35,679 nucleotides of DNA from Rhodoferax sp. OV413 (GCA_945861785.1 CAMAWD010000068.1:1-35679), one strand, 5' to 3'; positions 1 through 7,549 are shown, counted from the first letter of the stretch. The notes: generated by a model from the sequence alone, not told the origin. Numbers and translations are program-made.

Positions 1-552
1 GACCACGCCACTGTGCATCGCTGGGCAATCAAGATGGTGCCGGTGTTGGCCGCCGTATTTCGTCGGCGCAAGCACCCCGTTGGCAAGAGTTGGCGGATGG
101 ATGAAACCTATATCAAGGTGGCTGGTGAATGGAAATATCTGTATAGGGCCGTTGACCGCGCTGGCGATACGGTGGACTTCCTGCTGACTGCCAAGCGTGA
201 TCTGGCTGCTGCCCGGCGATTTCTGGAACGTGCCATCAACCTGCACGATGTGCCAGAGAAGATCACTATCGACAAGAGTGGCGCCAACACCGCAGCCATT
301 GAAAGTGTCAAGGCTGACGCCTGCGTCGATATCCTGATGCGTCAATGCAAATACCTGAACAACATCGTTGAACAAGACCACCGGGCCATCAAACGGATCA
401 CTCGTCCAATGCTGGGCTTCAAATCATTTTGGAGTGCACGAATCATCATCGCCGGCATCGAAACCATGCACATGATCCGCAAGGGGCAGATGGACTGCCC
501 CGAGAGCAAAACCATGTCTGCAGCCAACCAGTTCTACAGCCTCGCAGTTTGA
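1..552 (+). CDS. IS6-family DDE transposase (5' end outside window)
   Basis: The protein is open from the first base of the window (reading DHATVHRW), so the true start lies upstream and the GTG at 13 is not a start. The DDE acidic residues are visible: Asp in RMDETY (codon at 100), Asp in TIDKSGAN (codon at 271) and Glu in IVEQDHR (codon at 370), followed by the family's K-R-T/I-R block. The C-terminus matches the usual IS6 length. IS6 transposases move by replicative cointegration and often leave adjacent deletions, which fits the truncated toxin gene next to it. No frameshift is seen, so the enzyme could be active if its 5' part is complete. Confidence 0.9.
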   Translation, partial: DHATVHRWAIKMVPVLAAVFRRRKHPVGKSWRMDETYIKVAGEWKYLYRAVDRAGDTVDFLLTAKRDLAAARRFLERAINLHDVPEKITIDKSGANTAAIESVKADACVDILMRQCKYLNNIVEQDHRAIKRITRPMLGFKSFWSARIIIAGIETMHMIRKGQMDCPESKTMSAANQFYSLAV

Positions 553-608
553 TCACCAGATCAGCGGCGCAACTCTTTTCGGCCAGAGTCCACTATTGCG
601 ACAGAACC
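1..608 (+). mobile_element. IS6-family insertion sequence, right part only
   Basis: The element enters from the left edge of the window, so its left end is not visible. Its transposase ends at 552. The right end is placed at 608, where the sequence reads TTGCGACAGAACC; read outward this is GGTTCTGTCGCAA, which resembles the GG-CTCTGT-GCAAA type of IS6-family terminal repeats. The DNA directly beyond 608 is the opposite-strand start of an AbiEii-like toxin gene, so this end marks an insertion or an IS-mediated deletion. The matching end and any target duplication lie outside the window. Confidence 0.8.
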
Positions 609-636
609 GGATCGAGGCGCTGAGGTTCGCTTTCAT
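609..636 (-). pseudogene. Start of an AbiEii-type toxin gene, cut by the IS6 element
   Basis: On the minus strand an ATG at 636 overlaps the abiEi stop codon as ATGA, the usual arrangement of abiEi-abiEii. It reads MKANLSASI, very like the first residues of AbiEii nucleotidyltransferase toxins, and then runs into the IS6 terminal sequence at 608. Only about nine codons remain, so no toxin can be made. The identification rests on the short match plus the position immediately after AbiEi. Confidence 0.65.
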
Positions 637-1238
637 GCGACCACGGTTTCGAGGTAGGGCTGCATGACTTTCTCGACGCGGTTGATCCTGGCGAAGTTCG
701 TGACCTGATTTATATCGAGCTTGCGCTGTCGCCAGGCATCCTTGAGCGCTTCGAGGGCCACATCGAGGCCGACCTTGTGACGGAACTTGAAGCAGTCGGT
801 GATCGTCTTGGCCACGCTGTAGACGCGGATCGGCGAGCCATGTTCGACGACGGTTTCGATGCCTTCGCTGTAGGCCTCGCCTCTCAGGCGCGAGATGCGC
901 AGAATCGGATGCTCAAGGGCGGGCGTCTGCGTCGCTTCTGGCAGTGCGATCCAGACCTCGAATGGGAGCTGGGTGCCGATGTCATGGAATTGAAGTGCAG
1001 ACAGCAGGCAGACGACTGCCTTGGGAACGCGTCGGCAGACTTCGATGAGGCTCTGGTGCTCGCTGACCTGGCTGTCCGGCAGGCAATAGAGGCCGCGGGT
1101 GACACGCTGAAGCTTGCCGCCATGTTCGAGCTTGACGAGCAATTGCGGTGACCAGCCCTGCGCGCGCACGTCGGCCGCGCTCAGCAGCCGCTGGCGCTGG
1201 GCGAGTTCGAGGATGCGGTCTGATTGGGTGAGTGCCAC
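633..1238 (-). CDS. abiEi: AbiEi-family antitoxin / transcriptional repressor, orphaned
   Basis: This 201-residue protein fits the type IV antitoxin AbiEi family: an N-terminal winged-helix domain (about residues 1-60, with RLLSAADVRAQGW and the GLYCLP block) and a C-terminal domain including YSVAKTITDCFKFRHKVG. In the family, AbiEi represses its own operon and counteracts the nucleotidyltransferase toxin AbiEii. The start is a GTG at 1238 (protein start MALTQSD). Length and motifs look complete. Its partner gene begins at 636 but is destroyed by the IS6 element, leaving AbiEi as a lone regulator. Phage defence or plasmid stabilisation by this copy is therefore unlikely. Confidence 0.85.
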   Translation of the reverse strand: MALTQSDRILELAQRQRLLSAADVRAQGWSPQLLVKLEHGGKLQRVTRGLYCLPDSQVSEHQSLIEVCRRVPKAVVCLLSALQFHDIGTQLPFEVWIALPEATQTPALEHPILRISRLRGEAYSEGIETVVEHGSPIRVYSVAKTITDCFKFRHKVGLDVALEALKDAWRQRKLDINQVTNFARINRVEKVMQPYLETVVA

Positions 1239-1355
1239 CCGGAGAGTTTAATATGCACATTACTTGTGATCAAGTCATGCGTCTGAGACGATGGGCTGGC
1301 GCGCCAGGGCCGCCCCAGCCAGCTGGGCGATCACCGAGCCGGATCAAGCGAGACC

Positions 1356-1478
1356 CGACTCCCGAACGCCAGCGAGTCAACGGTGCAAAAGTGGGAGGCT
1401 GGCACCAAGCGACCGTACGGCATGGCCCTGAAGCTGAGCGCCGTTGTCGAAAAGTACGGCCTCAAAGTGTTGGCCTGA
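1356..1478 (+). pseudogene. 3' remnant of an XRE-type (HigA/NadS-like) antitoxin gene, copy A
   Basis: This frame reads an antitoxin-like C-terminus: ASESTVQKWEAGTKRP, then GMALKLSAVVEKYGL and KVLA before a TGA at 1476. The STVQKWE segment is the recognition-helix end of a HigA/NadS-type helix-turn-helix domain. Upstream the homology decays and no start or first helices are found. The last 19 codons (1422-1478) recur near 29538, 32109 and 35665, which makes this one of four copies. Confidence 0.7.
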
Positions 1479-1558
1479 CCATCAGACTGGCACGCCGATG
1501 TCGTCTGCCGTTGAACCACTGAATATTAGCCAGTGTCTAATAAACTGTCTAATAGGCA

Positions 1559-1594
1559 AGAAAAAAGCACTTGGTGCCGGAACGCTAAGTGCTT
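1559..1594 (-). terminator. Rho-independent terminator downstream of the tRNA-Asn fragment
   Basis: AAGCACTT (1565-1572) pairs perfectly with AAGTGCTT (1587-1594). On the minus strand the stem is followed by a run of six T. It lies just beyond the 3' end of the tRNA-Asn fragment on the same strand, as expected for the terminator of a tRNA gene. In the second copy (about 29680-29710) the stem is degraded. Confidence 0.7.
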
Positions 1595-1614
1595 GATTTA
1601 TTTGGACTTATTCT

Positions 1615-1659
1615 TGGCTCCTCGACCTGGGCTCGAACCAGGGACCAACGGATTAACAG
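1615..1659 (-). other. 3' half of a tRNA-Asn gene (attachment-site-like fragment), copy A
   Basis: Read on the minus strand this is the anticodon loop (with GTT), extra loop, T-arm with GGTTCGAGCCC, acceptor strand and encoded CCA of a tRNA that fits tRNA-Asn. The 5' half (acceptor 5' strand and D-arm) is absent, so it cannot make a tRNA. Fragments running from the anticodon loop to the 3' end are typical attachment sites of tyrosine-integrase elements. No integrase gene is seen nearby. A diverged copy lies at 29726-29770. Confidence 0.75.
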
Positions 1660-1715
1660 GCGGCAGGACGGTCAGGCTGGGAGGCCGCATGGTTGCTCAC
1701 TTCCGGCCGTGAACT

Positions 1716-1796
1716 GTCCAATACTATTGGCGAATTTTCGCAAATCGGACCAAGTTTCCATGCGGGTTGCCACTCGGTGAGTACTGGATATTGGAC
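1716..1796. repeat. 81-bp element with inverted ends, copy A
   Basis: The element starts with GTCCAATA and ends with its reverse complement TATTGGAC. Elements of exactly the same length, with conserved interior (for example CATGCGGGTTGC), lie at 29827-29907 and 32218-32298. It contains no coding potential. The unique sequence that follows differs at each copy, which makes the right end look like a module junction. No known insertion sequence or dif site is recognised in it. Confidence 0.75.
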
Positions 1797-2029
1797 TGTC
1801 GAGGCCGGCGTCAGATTGACCGAGACTGCCGATTTCCAACGACCCGGTGCGATGCCCCTGGAATCGTCGATTGGCACCGGATGGCCGCCGCCGACGGTGG
1901 GTCAGTCAAAAGTCGGCACCTGGCTCAAATTCGCGATAGCGCCAACATGTACACAATCAATGCATACCAAGGTTGACCCAGATGGTGGCATGTTGTGCTC
2001 TTTTAAACAGTACAAACAAGGAAATCGTC

Positions 2030-2140
2030 ATGCCCCGAGCAGCCGTCGATGACAACCAACGGATGAACCTGCGCATTCAGCCGGCACAAAAGGCCATGCT
2101 GTTGGCAGCCGCAAAAGTCTTGCCGCCAATGCCAACATGA
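2030..2140 (+). pseudogene. DUF1778 (TacA-like) antitoxin with internal in-frame deletion
   Basis: The 36-residue product starts like a DUF1778 ribbon-helix-helix antitoxin (MPRAAVDDNQRMNLRIQP, then AQKAMLL) and jumps directly to the family's C-terminal end (LAAAKVLPPMPT). Full-length members have roughly 85-100 residues, so some 50 middle residues are missing, including most of the toxin-binding part. The reading frame is kept. The start has a good ribosome site (AAGGAAAT), and the stop overlaps the toxin start as ATGA. The DNA-binding N-terminus may survive, so autorepression is possible but toxin neutralisation is doubtful. Confidence 0.75.
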
Positions 2141-2661
2141 CTGTGCCTGGGTGGCATGAAGAGCCGATCAGCAAGAAGCATGATCTCCACGTGTTCGATT
2201 GTGGCGACCATGCGCTGAATGACTTCCTGCGCCGCTATGCGCGAAAGAGCCATGAGGCCGGTGGCGCAAAAACCTTTCTTGCAATCGACGATGCCGACAA
2301 CACAACGATCCTGGGCTTCTATAGCCTGAGCCCTGCGTCAGTTGATTGCGATCGGACACCGGAGGTCATCCGGCGTGGCCTGGACCGCCATGACATACCG
2401 GGTTTTCGGCTTGCAAGACTCGCTGTTAACCAGCAGATGCAAGGCCAAGGTCTGGGTGGCCAGTTGCTGCTCGCAGCCGGTCGGCGCTGCCTCATGGCAG
2501 CAGCAGAAGTCGGCGGAGTCGCCATCGTGATCGACGCCAAGAATGAGAAGGTGGCGCTGTCGTATGCGGGCCATGGTGCCGTGGCGATGCAAGATGCCCC
2601 CTTGACCCTCCTGCTTCCGTTGTCGACGGTAGCGGTCGCGCTGGCAACTGCTCGCGGATGA
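2137..2661 (+). CDS. GNAT-family toxin (TacT/AtaT-like acetyltransferase)
   Basis: A 174-residue GCN5-type acetyltransferase. Toxins of this family acetylate the amino group of charged aminoacyl-tRNAs and stop translation. The FDCGDHALNDFLRRYA start block, the GFRLARLAVNQQMQG strand and the acetyl-CoA loop QMQGQGLG (about residues 99-106) match the family. The C-terminal LLLPL is present. The tyrosine normally found in a Trp-Tyr pair is kept (LSYAGHG) but the Trp reads Ser. It starts at the ATGA overlap with the shortened antitoxin. The frame is intact, so either it is weakened by substitutions or another antitoxin covers it. Confidence 0.82.
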   Translation: MTVPGWHEEPISKKHDLHVFDCGDHALNDFLRRYARKSHEAGGAKTFLAIDDADNTTILGFYSLSPASVDCDRTPEVIRRGLDRHDIPGFRLARLAVNQQMQGQGLGGQLLLAAGRRCLMAAAEVGGVAIVIDAKNEKVALSYAGHGAVAMQDAPLTLLLPLSTVAVALATARG

Positions 2662-2761
2662 CCGATTCAAATCGATGGCGTGTCGACGTCGACGTCACTT
2701 GGACTGAGGCTGCCGATTGCCAATGACTTGGTGCAATGTCCCTGGGATCGTTGCTGGGCCC

Positions 2762-2943
2762 GCTTACACCAAGGCGCTGCAGAGCCTGTTAGAGGCGGTG
2801 GCGCTGGCTGGCGAACGCCCGCTGTCCAAGCTGGAGCAGCAGGGCCTGATCCACGCCTTTGAATTCACCCATGAGCTGGCCTGGAACGTTTTGAAGGATT
2901 ATCTGGAGCAGCAGGGCATCTTTGGTCTGATTGGCTCGCGCGC
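2762..2943 (+). pseudogene. 5' fragment of an HI0074-family (nucleotidyltransferase substrate-binding) gene
   Basis: This frame reads the conserved N-terminal half of HI0074/HepT-like proteins, with AYTKALQSLLEAV, then LIHAFEFTHELAWNVLKDYLEQQGI. In the family the protein pairs with a MNT-domain nucleotidyltransferase as a HEPN/MNT toxin-antitoxin module. After GLIGSR the homology ends, and about 14 bases on, at 2957, the stop codon of the leftward catabolic operon is reached. The 5' end is also degraded: no good start is seen before the match. The right end marks the junction between the toxin-antitoxin region and the catabolic block. Confidence 0.7.
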
Positions 2944-2956
2944 TCGCGACCGGGCG

Positions 2957-3856
2957 TCAACCCGGGTCGCTGTAGAAGCGCTCGAAAACGCCTGCGGTCT
3001 CGACAACGGCCTCGGGGGAGCCGACTCCGCGCGTGGCGGCGGAGCGGGCGTGCGGCATCAGCCTGCACACGCGGTCGAAGTACGCGAACAACATGTCCGT
3101 CTTCGCGCATGCGACCAGGGTCGGAACCCGCACCAGCGGCAGACGGCGCTCCTTCTGGTAGCCCAATGCGGCGCGGTAGGGTATGTGAAACGTGCGCGCT
3201 GCCTTCAGGACGTCGACCACCTTGTCGTGAAGTTCATTGGCGTCGGGCAAACCCGTCACCCGCCGGTGCTCCGCGTCACTCCGGTACCAGGGCCAGAAGA
3301 GATACGCGTCGCGGACAAAATGCCAGATGAGGTTCAACTGGCTGCCGTTGCGGTCGATCGAGACGTTCGGTACATGGTGGGCCAGCAACTCGGCCTGCTC
3401 CTGCGCGCTGTACAAGGCGATGCCGTCGACGATCAGCGCGCGGACCCGTGCCGGATGGCCGATGGCGATCTCACAGGCGATGTTGGCGCCGGTATGCGTT
3501 CCATACAGATCGAAGCGGTCCATTCCCATCGCCGTGATGGCGCGAAGGAGCGCATCGGCGAAATAGGGAAGTTCGGCAATGTCGCTGACCGGTGCACAGG
3601 AATCGCCATTGCCGGGTGTGTCGAGCGCGACCACATGGCGATGGGCGGCGAAGGCGCGCAGCAGCGGCGCCAGCGTCCTGGACGAGCCGGGAGAAGCGTG
3701 CAGCAGCACCAGCGGCGGCTGGCCTGCAACCGGCACGCCCGCCTCGCGATAGTGAACCTGCCCTTCTTCGATCTGAACGAAGCCACGCCGGACCACGGTG
3801 GCGTCCGCGGCGACAGCGGGTGATGGGCGGGCGGGCATGCGATAGGGATCGTTCAT
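2957..3856 (-). CDS. Alpha/beta-hydrolase fold protein with non-canonical catalytic residues
   Basis: The 299-residue protein has the alpha/beta-hydrolase layout: HASPGSS oxyanion-hole loop (about residue 53), LDTPGNGDS strand and a nucleophile elbow reading G-T-H121-T-G. The usual Ser is replaced by His121. Near the C-terminus, where GH is expected, the sequence reads TRGVGSPEAVVE, so the catalytic His is not in its usual place either. The acid may be the Asp in KTDML (about 254). It may therefore act by another mechanism, for example as a lyase or cofactor-free enzyme, or be inactive. It is the last gene of the operon, starting 3 bp after the acyl-CoA dehydrogenase stop. The start at 3856 has a weak ribosome site. 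Confidence 0.8.
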   Translation of the reverse strand: MNDPYRMPARPSPAVAADATVVRRGFVQIEEGQVHYREAGVPVAGQPPLVLLHASPGSSRTLAPLLRAFAAHRHVVALDTPGNGDSCAPVSDIAELPYFADALLRAITAMGMDRFDLYGTHTGANIACEIAIGHPARVRALIVDGIALYSAQEQAELLAHHVPNVSIDRNGSQLNLIWHFVRDAYLFWPWYRSDAEHRRVTGLPDANELHDKVVDVLKAARTFHIPYRAALGYQKERRLPLVRVPTLVACAKTDMLFAYFDRVCRLMPHARSAATRGVGSPEAVVETAGVFERFYSDPG

Positions 3857-3859
3857 GGA

Positions 3860-5005
3860 TCAAAGGCCCATTTCCCTGGCAATGATGTTGCGCTGAAGCT
3901 CGCTGGTGCCCTCGCCAAACGTGAACAGGCCGGCGTCCCGCCACATGCGCTGCATGTCGCTCTCCATGGCGTACCCGGCACTTGCCATCACTTGCATGCC
4001 TTCGCGCGTGACGTACTGGAACGTCTCGCTCGCGACGAGCTTGGCCTGCGCGCCCTCGAGCCGGCACGGACGACCGGTCGCAATCAACCAGGCCAGATGG
4101 TAGAGCGCCAGCCGCGCCTGATTGACGCGGACCTGCATGTCGGCCAGCTTGTGCTGTACCGCCTGAAACGATCCGATCGACTGGCCAAACTGCCGTCGTT
4201 GGCGCGCATGCGCAACTGCCAGGTCGACGGCTCTTTGGGCCTGCCCGATCGAGTTGGCTGCCTGGCCGGCTCGGCTGTAGTGCAGCGTCGACATCACGTG
4301 CCTGAATCCCTGACCGACCTCCCCCATGAGGGCCCCATCGCTGACCTCGACGTCATCGAAACCAATATCCCAGGAGGGCATGCAGTTGTGGCCCAGCTTG
4401 TCCAGCCCCGTCATGGCGATTCCGGCCGTCTTGCGCGGGACGAGCAGCATCGATATGCCCTTGGAACCGATACTGCGCGCCTCGGTGCGGCACGCCACCA
4501 CGATGTAGTCCACCGCGTCGGCGTTGCTGATCCATGTCTTGCGGCCATTGATGCGCCAGCCGCCGTCGATCCGACGCGCGCTGGTGGTGATGGCTGCGGC
4601 GTCGCTGCCCGCGGCTGATTCGGTCAACGCCAGCGCAAAGCGCGCCTTTCCCTCCATCAGGCGCGGCAGGATCTCGCTCTTCTGAGCTTCGGTTCCGTAG
4701 CTCAGCAAGGACATGCCGCCGAACGTGACCGTGGTGCCGAAAAGTGTCGCCGCAATTCCCGCGTGGTAGGCCAGACGCTCGTTCACCAGCGCCACGCTGC
4801 GCCAGTCCTTGCCCCATCCACCGTACTCTTTCGGGAAGGGCAGCGCGAGCAAGCCGAGTGCACCCATCCGCGGCAGCAACTGCCACGGCGTCTCGTGCAG
4901 GCGATCCGCCTGGCGGTAGGCCTCGGGCGGAAATTCGCGCGCCATCATGCGGTCGATCGAATCGAGCAGGGCGCGGTCTTCTTCCTCAATCTCGAAATCC
5001 AGCAT
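3860..5005 (-). CDS. Acyl-CoA dehydrogenase family protein
   Basis: A 381-residue flavoprotein of the acyl-CoA dehydrogenase family, which oxidises an acyl-CoA to the 2,3-enoyl-CoA with FAD. It shows the N-terminal helical domain, the ALTESAAGSDAAA substrate/FAD loop (about residues 122-134), the WRINGRKTWISNADAVD strand, the RRQFGQSIGSFQAVQHKLADMQ helix and a C-terminal FGEGTSELQRNIIAR. The ATG at 5005 follows GGGAG at a suitable distance, so the much longer open frame upstream is not used. A 194-bp stretch without a gene separates it from the acyl-CoA ligase, longer than other gaps of this operon. Confidence 0.92.
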   Translation of the reverse strand: MLDFEIEEEDRALLDSIDRMMAREFPPEAYRQADRLHETPWQLLPRMGALGLLALPFPKEYGGWGKDWRSVALVNERLAYHAGIAATLFGTTVTFGGMSLLSYGTEAQKSEILPRLMEGKARFALALTESAAGSDAAAITTSARRIDGGWRINGRKTWISNADAVDYIVVACRTEARSIGSKGISMLLVPRKTAGIAMTGLDKLGHNCMPSWDIGFDDVEVSDGALMGEVGQGFRHVMSTLHYSRAGQAANSIGQAQRAVDLAVAHARQRRQFGQSIGSFQAVQHKLADMQVRVNQARLALYHLAWLIATGRPCRLEGAQAKLVASETFQYVTREGMQVMASAGYAMESDMQRMWRDAGLFTFGEGTSELQRNIIAREMGL

Positions 5006-5199
5006 ATACGGCTCCCAAGTCACATCTCCATCACCAGCACCCGGACCGACCAACGCCTGCCCGCTGACCCGCGCGTCGCGGCATGGTCCACGCGGGGTGG
5101 CGGGCCCAGCCGGGCCCTCCGGTCCTGCGCAACGCCATCGGCGGCGCGGTCCGGACGCCGCGCAAACGATGGTCAGGCGCAACTGCGCCTCCCTGGCGC

Positions 5200-6672
5200 C
5201 TACAGCGGGTCGAGCCTGGCAGTCAGCGCCGCCTTCAAGACCTTCCCCAGCGAAGTTCGCGGCAATTCGTCGACGAAGAAGACGCGGCGCGGCACCTTGT
5301 ACGGCGCAAGGCTCGTGCGACACAATGCTACAAGCTCTGATTCTTCGACGGCCCCACGGCGGATCACAAAGGCCGCGATTTCCTCGTTGAACTCGCGCGA
5401 GGGCCAACCAACGACGGCCGCCTCCAACACGGCGGCATGGCCCATCAACGTGACCTCGATCTCCAGGGGGTAGATGTTGATGCCGCCACGGATGATCATG
5501 TCTTTCGAGCGGCCCTTCAGGAACAAATAACCCTCGTCGTTGAGCATTCCAAGGTCGCCCGGATAGAACCATCCGTCGCGGAAGCTTTCCTTGCTGGCGT
5601 CAGGGTCACCGAAAAATCCGTCCGCCACGGCCGGACCCCGGTACCGGATACGGCCCACCACGCCCGGTGGCACGGGGCGATCCCGATCATCCACCACGTG
5701 GACTTCGACACTGAACGCGGGGCGTCCCACAGACTCGCCGAATCGCAGCTGATCCGCGGGCGGCAACGCGGAGACACCGCCACCTTCGGTGGATGCGTAG
5801 TACTCGAGAAAGTTGGGGCAGATACGTTCCCTGATCTGCTGCCGCTCCTGCGCCGTCAATGCCGAACCGGAGCAGATCAATGTCTTCAAGCCGCGCAGGG
5901 GCGCCAGCGTCGTGGCATCACATTCCAGCAACCGGCGCAACAGGGTGGGCACCAGAAAGGTGATCGTCGCGGCCGTGCGCGCTACTTCGGCGGCAAGTTG
6001 CGCCGGTGCGAAGGGTGGCGGGCACAGCACCACGGTACCCCCCGCGTACAGCGTGGAAATGCAGAAAGTCCGCCCGCCACCGAAATACAGCGGCGTGGCA
6101 TTGAAATACCGCGCGCTGCTGGAAAAACCCAGGTCGACCCAGTGCATATGGAAGCGGCGGACGAGTTGCGTGTGCGACAACACCGGGCCTTTGGGCCGGC
6201 CGGTGGTGCCTGAGGACAGGGACATCACCAGAGCGCGATCGCCATCCAGATACTGGCGCTGCTCCTCGGCGCGTCCCAGCTGCGCGAGCCAGTCCGCGCC
6301 GCTTTCGATGCACCGCACGCCATCGATCGCCGCGCCGGGCTCGACCAGCACAAGCGCTGGCTCGAAGTGCTCGGTCACGCGCCGCTTCTCGAAATCCATC
6401 CAGCGGCAGTCCAGCGGCAAGATCACGCCACCCACCCGGGCAACTCCGTAGAGCATCAGCAGATGTTCGATGGAGTCCTGCAGCGCGATACCGACGACCG
6501 CACCAGGTGTCACCCCGAGGTCTTGCAGGCGTGCGGCACGCCGGTTGACTTCGAAGTCCAGCGCGCGGTAGTCGAGCGTTCTTTCACCATGCACGATGGC
6601 GAGCTGGGTCGGCCGCTGCTTGCCGTGCAGGGTCAGCTGGTCGGCGATGTTGGCGATGCGTGGCGCCTGCAT
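5200..6672 (-). CDS. AMP-forming acyl-CoA ligase (ANL superfamily)
   Basis: A 490-residue AMP-dependent synthetase/ligase that would activate a carboxylic acid to its CoA thioester. The ATP-binding P-loop SLSSGTTGRPKG lies at residues 151-162, the A5 motif is YYASTEGG, the hinge region A8 reads SKDMIIRGGINIYP, and the adenylation Lys is in LPRTSLGKVLK near the C-terminus. Length is at the short end of the family. It starts 4 bp after the amidohydrolase stop. The substrate cannot be told from the sequence; operon context suggests a small acid made available by the amidohydrolase. Confidence 0.93.
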   Translation of the reverse strand: MQAPRIANIADQLTLHGKQRPTQLAIVHGERTLDYRALDFEVNRRAARLQDLGVTPGAVVGIALQDSIEHLLMLYGVARVGGVILPLDCRWMDFEKRRVTEHFEPALVLVEPGAAIDGVRCIESGADWLAQLGRAEEQRQYLDGDRALVMSLSSGTTGRPKGPVLSHTQLVRRFHMHWVDLGFSSSARYFNATPLYFGGGRTFCISTLYAGGTVVLCPPPFAPAQLAAEVARTAATITFLVPTLLRRLLECDATTLAPLRGLKTLICSGSALTAQERQQIRERICPNFLEYYASTEGGGVSALPPADQLRFGESVGRPAFSVEVHVVDDRDRPVPPGVVGRIRYRGPAVADGFFGDPDASKESFRDGWFYPGDLGMLNDEGYLFLKGRSKDMIIRGGINIYPLEIEVTLMGHAAVLEAAVVGWPSREFNEEIAAFVIRRGAVEESELVALCRTSLAPYKVPRRVFFVDELPRTSLGKVLKAALTARLDPL

Positions 6673-6676
6673 CGGC

Positions 6677-7549
6677 TCAGTTGCCAGGCTGCAGGCCGTA
6701 GATCCGCAACACGTTGTCTCGCAACAGCTTGCGCTTCGGAACTGGACGCAACTGCAGCGATTCGATCTCGTCGCGCGTGCGGACGAAATCGAGAACCGGA
6801 AAGTCGGTGCCGAAGATCACCTTGTCCTGTCCGTAGGTGTTGATATATTTCACGAATGCCTCGGGCCAGTACTTCGGGCTGTGCGCATCCGTTCCAATAT
6901 AGACGTTGGGGTGCTTCCAGGCCATCGCGATCATCTCGTCGGTCCAGGGTATACCGACGTGTATGCCGATGAGCTTCAACTCCGGGAAGTCGCAGGCCAC
7001 TGCATCGAGCGTGATCGGCCGGCCGACACTGCGTATCCGGTAGTTCGGGTCGTAGAGCATCGACTGGCCCACCTGCAACTGAACCGGCACATTCAGCTCC
7101 ACGCACTTGGCGTAGAAGGGGTACCAGCGCGCGTGGTCCGGCGCCAGCTCGAACCAGTGCGGGTAAAAGTGGGCCCCGATGAATCCATGGTCCCGCACGG
7201 CGCTTTCGAGCTGGCGCACGCCGTCCATGCCCTCGGTCGGGTCCAGCCCGGCCAAGGCATGGAAGCGGTCGGGGTAACGGTTGACGGCATCGGCCACCAT
7301 CTGGTACGGAATGTGGTAGGCCGCCTTGTGCATACGCGGGCCATTCTTGGCAGCGATCAGAAATGCGCGCTCGATACCAGCCGCATCCATGCGCCGCAAC
7401 ATGTCTTCATGCGAAATGCCCTTGAGCGTTTCCGCGCCAACCTTCATTTTTCCGCCGTAGAAGGCATCCCGGTCGGGGCGGATCGCCCGCACTTCGGGGG
7501 TCCAGATATTGACCACCGCGTCGATGGCCTGGATGTCGTAGCTGCTCAT
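6677..7549 (-). CDS. Amidohydrolase-2 family protein lacking the first metal-binding His pair
   Basis: A 290-residue TIM-barrel protein of the amidohydrolase-2 (ACMSD-like) family. The IGAHFYPHW strand, the IGIHVGIPWTDEM strand and the C-terminal FGTDFPV metal-site loop are clear. The N-terminal D-x-H-x-H motif reads D10-A-V-V-N, so both first-shell histidines are missing. Members with this change exist but metal binding must differ. Known family reactions include hydrolysis and non-oxidative decarboxylation. The ATG at 7549 follows AAGGAG closely. It is the second gene of the operon, 97 bp after the binding-protein gene. Confidence 0.85.
   Translation of the reverse strand: MSSYDIQAIDAVVNIWTPEVRAIRPDRDAFYGGKMKVGAETLKGISHEDMLRRMDAAGIERAFLIAAKNGPRMHKAAYHIPYQMVADAVNRYPDRFHALAGLDPTEGMDGVRQLESAVRDHGFIGAHFYPHWFELAPDHARWYPFYAKCVELNVPVQLQVGQSMLYDPNYRIRSVGRPITLDAVACDFPELKLIGIHVGIPWTDEMIAMAWKHPNVYIGTDAHSPKYWPEAFVKYINTYGQDKVIFGTDFPVLDFVRTRDEIESLQLRPVPKRKLLRDNVLRIYGLQPGN

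Larger units (their letters stand above)
1420..1800 (+). repeat. Long direct repeat unit A (matches 29536-29910)
   Basis: This stretch is similar, with point differences and small indels, to 29536-29910. In order it holds the end of an XRE antitoxin gene, a palindromic TATTAGNC/GTCTAATA-type site near 1524, a minus-strand terminator, a tRNA-Asn 3' half and an 81-bp element with inverted ends. Downstream of TATTGGAC at 1796 the two units stop matching: unit A goes on to a GNAT module and unit B to a tumE remnant. Both units point the same way, so recombination between them could excise about 28 kb. Confidence 0.8.

Noticed and set aside
1615-1659. Functional tRNA gene
   Set aside because: Only the 3' half is present here and at 29726-29770; acceptor 5' strand and D-arm are missing.
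2717-3823. Long plus-strand open frame of 368 codons
   Set aside because: Only its first 75 codons or so match an HI0074-type protein; the rest is the antisense of the alpha/beta hydrolase gene.
3860-5572. Extended 570-codon version of the acyl-CoA dehydrogenase
   Set aside because: The extra N-terminal part overlaps the acyl-CoA ligase gene out of frame; family start and ribosome site agree with the ATG at 5005.
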